Assembly (NCBI GenBank): GCA_030655595.1
Contig: JAUSNQ010000068.1
Coordinates: 1-5,021 of the forward strand
Length of the DNA: 5,021 nucleotides
Direction: 5' to 3'
Source: Paludibacter sp.
Lineage (GTDB): Bacteria > Bacteroidota > Bacteroidia > Bacteroidales > Paludibacteraceae
Part shown: in pieces, positions 1-5,021 of the stretch
How the letters are laid out: each line of letters opens with the position of its first letter
How positions within the stretch are numbered: position 1 is the first letter of the stretch
The notes under the pieces: model-generated
What the model was told of the DNA's origin: nothing
Databases searched by the model: none
Seen by the model: only the letters and a program-made list of their open reading frames with translations
Position numbers and translations under genes: made by a program

Positions 1-1979
1 ACATTTGCAAGCTCTTCAACTTTAATGATCGTCCCACCAATACTAAGATTTCCAAGCACAGCAAGACTGCTTATTACTGGCTTATGCAATGCGGCAGAAC
101 ATAAAGCTACGAGTGAAGCCAATGTTAACTGATTTGTAATACCCATACCATTTAAATCCTGCAAATGCATCAAATAATCTTTTGTTGATGTACTGATCGT
201 CCCGCTTATATTCTTGCTGTTTGCTTTTAAATACCTGTATGCGGTTTCAATAGATTCTTTCGCTTCTCTATCAGAACCTATTCCGGTGCGTTCAAATTTA
301 CCTGAACCTGTCACCATTTCAATTTCCAGCTTAAATACACCTATCATGCCAGACTTTCCCCGGCTTACTGTATAAACTTGCCCTGGCTTGTGTAGCCCTT
401 CAGGAATCAGTTTGCCGCCACCTTGCTCAGGAACTGGAACAAACTCTTCTGCAAAGCTCATATTATCTATGTAGGAGAAGTTAACATCATAAAACTCCAT
501 TCCGCCTATTTTTTTGAGCTGCTCCTTTACTCGTCTTCTGCCTTCAAGAGCAAACCTGAGGATCTCCTCAATTTCATCCTTTTCGAATTTTCCATTTGGA
601 TAAATCAATTTAATAAGACCGGAAACCATTTTTCGCACCGCGATGACATCACGCTGGTTCAAATTATTGCCGAGTTTAAAATATCGATCAAAAGCATCCG
701 CATAGGATGTTTTTCTAAGTTCACGCAAGAATTCCGATAGATAGTCTGTTATGAACCCGTAATCATTTGTAAAAAATTCAGGCCTATATTTTGGCACCTC
801 CCAGCCTGGTATATAGCAATGCATCCGATCAAAAAATGCGCTATCATAGGCCATTGCTTCAGGGAAAGGATCAAACAAATGTGATGTTTTCAAAAGAACA
901 TCCACACTCTGATTTATATTTCCGACAAACACCATAGATGCAGATGCATTCTTTTCTTCTTTTCCCCTTGAAAAAGAACCTGAAGCCATAAAATCCTTCA
1001 TGATTTGAACGCCGTCTTTATCCTTGAAGGTAATACCTGCCACTTCATCAAAAGCTACACAATCCCACATACCCACAAGTCCCACTGTCTTGTTGGACAT
1101 GTTATAAAACAAATTCGCTACCGTTGTCTGACCGCCCGATACTAAAATACTGTTTGGTGAGATTTCCTTATAAACATGGGACTTACCTGTCCCTCGTGGA
1201 CCAAGCTCACACAAATTAAAGTTATTTTCTACAAGAGGAATCATTCTGGCAAGGAGTAGCATTTTCACTCTCGCTGAAAACTTGGATGGCTCCATTCCCA
1301 CAGAGCGAAGGATTACATCAATCCACTCATCTTTTGTAAACTGCTCTCGACCCTGTAATACTTCGCTTAAGTCGAGATTGGGCATTTGAATAGGGGTGAG
1401 CTTCCTTATAATAAAAGGGCATCTGTTTTTGTCAGCCTCATCATAGAAATATTCCAATTGAACAATGCACCATATGCCTCCACAGAGCAATCGTTCAAAG
1501 TCTGAGGCATATTTTTCCGAAATCGGTACATTCTTTATCCCCAGATTGGAAAACTCAGCTTCATAAATATCCTGCTTGAAATTGAGCTTAACCGCCACTT
1601 TGTCAATAACCGTATAGCTGCCTCTTTCCCGCAGCTTGGATATAATTTTTTGTGCTTCATCCGGGCGCACAAAATTCTTGGATAGAATACTTTTTACGTT
1701 TTTTACACCGTCAGCAATTGATTCTTCATCCGTTGTTGCGCAGTACATTCCCAGAAGATACTCCAGAACATATACAGGTACATTAGCCCCTTCTTTGATC
1801 TTCTTTGTCAGATCTTTTCGCACAACCTTCCCGGCAAAGACTTCGTTCAGCTTATCATTGAGATAATTGTCCGACAGTATGGATTCTACAGATGTCTCGT
1901 CACTAAACGCTGTTTCATCGAAGTCATCCTGGAACTCTTCTATTTCAATTTCTTTATGATTTATTTCCCTTTCATCCAC
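1..1979 (-). CDS. brxL: BrxL, BREX type 1 AAA+ ATPase with Lon-like C-terminal domain (3' end cut by window edge)
   Basis: The frame is open from GTG at 1979-1977 to the left edge, giving 659 full codons plus two bases, with no stop or frameshift. The conserved N-terminal block FAGKVVRKDL (residues 48-57) and the following EGANVPVYVLEYLLG stretch are typical of BrxL. AAA+ motifs are intact: Walker A GPRGTGKS (260-267, Lys266), Walker B VAFDEV (Asp311, Glu312), sensor-1 Asn354 in VFVGNIN, and a likely arginine finger at Arg385 in FFDRMHCYIPGW. The C-terminal part (about 530 onward) aligns with the Lon proteolytic fold, including LGNLSIGG, where Lon has a TGEITLRG-type strand. The Lon Ser-Lys dyad positions appear to be Gln617 and Val660. 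In the family, BrxL forms ATP-driven rings on DNA and is required for phage exclusion rather than for host methylation. An acidic extension of about 38 residues precedes the conserved core. The gene lies 15 bases after pglZ. Probably a few dozen C-terminal codons are missing. Confidence 0.96.
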   Translation of the reverse strand, partial: MDEREINHKEIEIEEFQDDFDETAFSDETSVESILSDNYLNDKLNEVFAGKVVRKDLTKKIKEGANVPVYVLEYLLGMYCATTDEESIADGVKNVKSILSKNFVRPDEAQKIISKLRERGSYTVIDKVAVKLNFKQDIYEAEFSNLGIKNVPISEKYASDFERLLCGGIWCIVQLEYFYDEADKNRCPFIIRKLTPIQMPNLDLSEVLQGREQFTKDEWIDVILRSVGMEPSKFSARVKMLLLARMIPLVENNFNLCELGPRGTGKSHVYKEISPNSILVSGGQTTVANLFYNMSNKTVGLVGMWDCVAFDEVAGITFKDKDGVQIMKDFMASGSFSRGKEEKNASASMVFVGNINQSVDVLLKTSHLFDPFPEAMAYDSAFFDRMHCYIPGWEVPKYRPEFFTNDYGFITDYLSEFLRELRKTSYADAFDRYFKLGNNLNQRDVIAVRKMVSGLIKLIYPNGKFEKDEIEEILRFALEGRRRVKEQLKKIGGMEFYDVNFSYIDNMSFAEEFVPVPEQGGGKLIPEGLHKPGQVYTVSRGKSGMIGVFKLEIEMVTGSGKFERTGIGSDREAKESIETAYRYLKANSKNISGTISTSTKDYLMHLQDLNGMGITNQLTLASLVALCSAALHKPVISSLAVLGNLSIGGTIIKVEELAN

Positions 1980-1984
1980 CTGGT

Positions 1985-1994
1985 TCACCCCTTT
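1985..1994 (-). promoter_or_regulatory. brxL ribosome binding site, selects the GTG start
   Basis: Reading the minus strand, the bases right after the pglZ stop codon are AAAAGGGGTGA, close to the anti-Shine-Dalgarno complement AAGGAGGTGA. The GGGG core (1991-1988) lies 8 bases before GTG at 1979, good spacing. Another in-frame GTG at 1988-1986 overlaps the site itself and is too close. The nearby ATG at 1975-1973 is in a different frame and reaches a stop after four codons, so it is not the brxL start. The site directly abuts the pglZ terminator codon, which favours translational coupling. Confidence 0.7.
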
Positions 1995-4517
1995 TTATAC
2001 ACTGAATCCAAAATCATCGGCAAAAGCAATATCCATTACTATGTCATGGCGAAGGACTTCAAGATCATTTTTTTCATCATAAGCCACGAGATAGTATCTT
2101 TTGGCCTTATCATACGGCTTATTCTTAAAGTTAAATTTCAGCCTAAAGATTCTCTTTGCGGAATCAACATCCTTTTTGTCTGCAACATAGATGCACTCAT
2201 TGGATATTTTCTCATTGTTTTCAGAGATAAAGAAAACTTTATAGCTGGTCTCCTTGATCACATCGCTGATGGGTTCTGATTGAATGAAATCCAAGGATGA
2301 AATCAGGTTCGTAATTTTCTGAACCATGCTAACCAGCATGATTTGGGCCGGACGGGTATCCATATGGCCTTTTTCAACCTTCACATCAATAACCGGTAAA
2401 ATCAGCTCCTGTGGTGAAGAACCGCCATGAACAAAATTCTGACCGCCTCCTGCTACCTTGAACACATTTGAGCTAACAGGGACTGAAACAACTTTATGGT
2501 CAGCGTTATCAAGGATTTTACTCATAGGAATAGAGACAATACCATTATCCTGCAAAGCTTGTTCCGAGACTATGAACCGCCGATTCACAAAGGCATCCTT
2601 GTCTGCAAGGTTAATCATCTTATCACTTTCTTGCAGCTTGTCACGTTTATAAATAAAGCCATGGTCTGCAGTAACGATAAAATGGTACGTATTTGCACTG
2701 GTAGACAGACGCTTAATCAATGCAAATATTTCTTCTATGGCTTCTTGGCAGGCAATAAATACTTCATTTTCCGTATTGAGCTTATCGCCACGAGCATCTA
2801 TCTGGTTATGGTATATATAGACAACATCCATACCGGTAAAGATTTCTCTAAGTTCCGCCTTTTTCATCATTTTTACATCATCAAACTGAATGCACCGGCT
2901 GTTAGGAGAATACGTATTTAAAATCACTTCACGCTGTTTCAAAGAGTCACAAGGCATTCCATCAACCATAACCTTGTTGTCATCTGTTAATTCCAGTTTC
3001 TGATGAGGGAGCAAAGCTCCCATTCCAAGCCTTGTATAAGAAGGCAGCACTCCCATAATAGCATCCAGTTTAGCGGTGCATTTTTCATCGTCCTGCAATT
3101 TCATGTAAAGCGTTCGCCCTACTTCGTATCGCATGGCATCAGAAATAATGACAACCACTCGATCTTTGCTTGACCGGACATATTTATTATAGAAGTTTCT
3201 CTGTAATGGAAGGACTGAAAGCATGTTCTTTGCATCCAAAGCGGCATTCCACTTATAAATCACCTTAGACAGAAATTCATTGGAATAGATATTCTCAACC
3301 AGATCTCGAGTTTTTTCAAAAGATGAGTTCTCGTTTAACTGATCATAATTGTAATAGAAATTACGATACTGGTTGTCGATCATGCAATCGGAAGCAAGGT
3401 ACTGATTCACAATTTCTTTTAAACTTTCTTTGCCATGATATTTAGCTGCCAAAATCACATAGTAGGCGTTTTCCAATAGCAGATACTTAACTTTATAGCT
3501 TTCTCCAAAGTGCTTTTTACGACGTTCCTGACAAACAGCGGGTATAGATAAGTCCCCAAGTTTCGCACCAGTATCCTCATCCAAAAGTCTGTCACTTACC
3601 CAGTCGATAATGAACTGATCTATAATCTCAAAAGTATCACAGGCTATCATAACTTCCGGGTTATATTTTTCAAAAGCAGCACCAGCATTTAGCCCTCTTG
3701 CTACGTTAGCTGAGAGTTTATCATATTTCCCCCGATATAAAACATTGTTCATCAGGTTATCAAGAAAGGCAATAATGTTGCCTGACTTATAAGACAAAAA
3801 ACTTTTCCATGCCTGAGGCAGCTCACCCTGAACATATCGTTCCGTGTATGTCACAAACATGGTAACTATAAGCTTCTCCAGGGTCGGCTTCACATCGGTA
3901 TACCCAAACTGCTCCTCACATAATCGCCAGAAGGCAGATAGCAGATCGTATTTTTCAAACTCAGCCAGGAACTTATTGTTTTCAAGACCATCATCTGTCA
4001 AGACAACGCGAACAACCTCGTCAAAAAAGGCTGTCCTGGTTTTACAAAGAACACTCATAAGAGCCACTTCAATACTTTCTATAGTGAAATTCTCAAGCTC
4101 CAAGTCATAGAATCTTTGGGTACGATCCTTGGCTCTAAAGAACTTAATATATTTTTGAATGACCGGTTTATACTTAGGATCAATTCCCAGGTCAACCACA
4201 AGCAAGGATGCCCGATCTGCAAAAAATTGCTTGGAATAAAGCAGCGTATCCTCCAGATGGTTATCCCTTACATTTGGACGTGGAAATGGCGCATAAAGCA
4301 AATAATTAGTTGTTTTATCTTTTCGCTCCAGAAAGCATTTTGTATAGAACTGGTTATCCTTCTCTAAGTAATATACTTTGGCGTTTACCAGTTCTAACGT
4401 ATCAATATCTTCAATAAACTCCGCCTTGTCATCGTACCAGAAAACCAATTTTCGGTTATCACCGGCGAACTCGGCGTTGAGTTTGTCTGTTATTTGCCTA
4501 AAATTTAGTTCTGCCAT
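1995..4517 (-). CDS. pglZ: PglZ, BREX type 1 alkaline-phosphatase-superfamily protein (type A), complete
   Basis: This is a complete 840-residue protein from ATG at 4517-4515. An in-frame GTG at 4520 would add one residue but lies closer to the Shine-Dalgarno sequence. The length matches type A PglZ of BREX type 1. The N-terminal half (1 to about 440) is family-specific and mostly helical by composition. The catalytic domain follows, with its metal-site motifs in order: IISDAMRYE (Asp460), SYTRLGMGALLPH (Thr495 as candidate nucleophile), YHNQIDARGD (His570, Asp574), TADHGF (Asp618, His619) and FVHGGSSPQE (His697). The last 120 or so residues look beta-rich. All expected metal ligands are present, so a metal-dependent hydrolase is likely, although its physiological substrate in BREX is not settled. 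In studied systems PglZ is essential for both defence and methylation and associates with PglX. It sits between pglX (21-base gap) and brxL (15-base gap), the standard type 1 order. No transmembrane segment or signal peptide is seen, so it should be cytoplasmic. Confidence 0.97.
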   Translation of the reverse strand: MAELNFRQITDKLNAEFAGDNRKLVFWYDDKAEFIEDIDTLELVNAKVYYLEKDNQFYTKCFLERKDKTTNYLLYAPFPRPNVRDNHLEDTLLYSKQFFADRASLLVVDLGIDPKYKPVIQKYIKFFRAKDRTQRFYDLELENFTIESIEVALMSVLCKTRTAFFDEVVRVVLTDDGLENNKFLAEFEKYDLLSAFWRLCEEQFGYTDVKPTLEKLIVTMFVTYTERYVQGELPQAWKSFLSYKSGNIIAFLDNLMNNVLYRGKYDKLSANVARGLNAGAAFEKYNPEVMIACDTFEIIDQFIIDWVSDRLLDEDTGAKLGDLSIPAVCQERRKKHFGESYKVKYLLLENAYYVILAAKYHGKESLKEIVNQYLASDCMIDNQYRNFYYNYDQLNENSSFEKTRDLVENIYSNEFLSKVIYKWNAALDAKNMLSVLPLQRNFYNKYVRSSKDRVVVIISDAMRYEVGRTLYMKLQDDEKCTAKLDAIMGVLPSYTRLGMGALLPHQKLELTDDNKVMVDGMPCDSLKQREVILNTYSPNSRCIQFDDVKMMKKAELREIFTGMDVVYIYHNQIDARGDKLNTENEVFIACQEAIEEIFALIKRLSTSANTYHFIVTADHGFIYKRDKLQESDKMINLADKDAFVNRRFIVSEQALQDNGIVSIPMSKILDNADHKVVSVPVSSNVFKVAGGGQNFVHGGSSPQELILPVIDVKVEKGHMDTRPAQIMLVSMVQKITNLISSLDFIQSEPISDVIKETSYKVFFISENNEKISNECIYVADKKDVDSAKRIFRLKFNFKNKPYDKAKRYYLVAYDEKNDLEVLRHDIVMDIAFADDFGFSV

Positions 4518-4523
4518 CACACA

Positions 4524-4534
4524 CCCTTCCTTCC
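4524..4534 (-). promoter_or_regulatory. pglZ ribosome binding site
   Basis: On the minus strand the pglX-pglZ gap contains GGAAGGAAGGG, a doubled purine-rich Shine-Dalgarno sequence. The second GGAAGG (4530-4525) lies 7 bases before ATG at 4517 and only 4 before the in-frame GTG at 4520. The spacing therefore favours ATG by one codon, though both starts cannot be separated with certainty. Confidence 0.65.
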
Positions 4535-4538
4535 GACT

Positions 4539-5021
4539 TTAAATTTTTGCCAGCACGTCAAGCTTCTTGCCATCCATATCAGTCTGGACTTTTTCGTAGT
4601 TAACCTTCACGCCATCATCTAAATCGATGGCGATACGGGCAAGGGCCAGATGAGCGATTTTCTCATCATATTCCTTGGTTTCTTTAAGCTGCTTTAATAG
4701 CTTTTCTTTTCGTTTTGTAGCCGCGGTCACTTCACGGGCATCTTTGCTGTTCTCAATGGTTTCCTGCATTCTAGATATCTCGTTTTCGTAAATACGTTGA
4801 ATTCGATGGAGATAATCAATGCGCAGGTTGCCGATGGTGTTTTCATTATATCTGTGCATATAGACAAGTGCCTTAAAGCCGTCTGCTTTCCCACCATCAA
4901 ACAGCCAATAAATAGGTCTCTTCTGATAAATTTTGCAATGGTCTTTGAAAAAGCCTTTCAGTAAGTAATTCCGGATGATTTCACATGAACTATTGCCTTT
5001 ATTGCCCAAAGCTTTTGCGAT
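4539..5021 (-). CDS. pglX: PglX, BREX type 1 adenine-specific DNA methyltransferase, C-terminal 160 residues (5' end cut)
   Basis: The frame is open from the right edge (5021) to TAA at 4541-4539. A TTG at 5009 could be mistaken for a start, but the frame continues upstream of it (Ile-Ala-Lys-Ala), and full-length PglX is about 1,200 residues, so this is only its tail. Recognisable PglX signatures are [18 protein letters not shown] (fragment residues 35-52), followed by [19 protein letters not shown] (54-72). A charged, heptad-like helical stretch follows (about 70-120, rich in Glu and Lys), and then [14 protein letters not shown] (133-146) near the C-terminus. PglX is a SAM-dependent N6-adenine methyltransferase that marks host DNA at a short asymmetric motif and is needed for self/non-self discrimination. 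The catalytic NPPY-type motif, SAM-binding site and target recognition region are all outside the window, so specificity and integrity cannot be judged. pglZ follows after 21 bases, so the two are co-transcribed. Confidence 0.93.
   Translation of the reverse strand: MAKALGNKGNSSCEIIRNYLLKGFFKDHCKIYQKRPIYWLFDGGKADGFKALVYMHRYNENTIGNLRIDYLHRIQRIYENEISRMQETIENSKDAREVTAATKRKEKLLKQLKETKEYDEKIAHLALARIAIDLDDGVKVNYEKVQTDMDGKKLDVLAKI

Noticed and set aside
423..740. 105-codon open frame on the plus strand
   Set aside because: It lies antisense inside brxL, whose minus-strand frame has conserved BrxL sequence throughout. Its translation shows no recognisable domain and no convincing Shine-Dalgarno sequence.
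1636..2279. Plus-strand open frames of 76 and 107 codons
   Set aside because: They are antisense to the brxL 5' part and the pglZ 3' end. Composition and lack of domain similarity suggest chance frames.
2325..2340. Perfect inverted repeat CATGCT-AACC-AGCATG
   Set aside because: It is a short 6-bp stem inside the pglZ coding sequence with no U-tract and no second copy seen. It is likely chance.
472..2908. TAGGAG at 472-477 and 2903-2908, the motif methylated by the Bacillus cereus BREX system
   Set aside because: Specificity is set by the PglX target recognition region, which is outside the window, and two 6-mers in 5 kb are near chance expectation.
2496..2921. 141-codon open frame on the plus strand
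   Set aside because: It is fully antisense to the conserved catalytic part of pglZ and is best explained as a shadow of that frame. No domain is recognisable.
3007..3021. Perfect inverted repeat GGGAGC-AAA-GCTCCC, terminator-like
   Set aside because: It has only six base pairs and a three-base loop, and no U-run follows on either strand. It encodes the conserved MGALLPH motif in the middle of pglZ, so codon choice explains it.
5007..5009. TTG as the start of a separate small gene of about 156 codons
   Set aside because: The frame stays open upstream to the window edge, and the protein is clearly the PglX C-terminus, so the TTG is an internal Leu codon.

Overview
The window holds the 3' half of a BREX type 1 phage-defence operon, read entirely from the minus strand. 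In order of transcription (right to left) it contains the C-terminal 160 codons of pglX (DNA adenine methyltransferase, cut by the right edge), a complete pglZ (alkaline-phosphatase-superfamily protein, 840 residues), and almost all of brxL (AAA+ ATPase with a Lon-like C-terminal domain, cut by the left edge after 659 codons). This is the canonical pglX-pglZ-brxL order of BREX type 1. The upstream genes brxA, brxB and brxC would be expected beyond the right edge, but none of them is visible.

The DNA is moderately AT-rich. Both visible ribosome binding sites are strong purine-rich Shine-Dalgarno sequences, and brxL appears to start with GTG. This suits a low-GC Gram-positive host (Bacillota, possibly a clostridial or bacillus-like lineage). 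That is inference, because BREX operons move between hosts and no rRNA or housekeeping gene is present.

Layout: positions 1-1979 are brxL; 1980-1994 is a 15-base gap filled by the brxL ribosome binding site; 1995-4517 is pglZ; 4518-4538 is a 21-base gap holding the pglZ ribosome binding site; 4539-5021 is pglX. About 99% of the window is coding. There is no intergenic space for a promoter or terminator, so the three genes are almost certainly co-transcribed and probably translationally coupled. I found no tRNA, rRNA, CRISPR array, insertion sequence or long repeat.

How the genes work together, from knowledge of BREX: PglX methylates an adenine in a short non-palindromic host motif, marking self DNA. 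PglZ and the other Brx proteins form a complex with PglX and are needed for both methylation and defence. BrxL is needed for exclusion of phage DNA and forms ring-shaped AAA+ assemblies on DNA. All three visible proteins look intact, with no frameshift or internal stop. The system itself is known, not new. The points worth a second look are in BrxL: both Lon protease dyad positions appear to be substituted, and there is an acidic N-terminal extension.
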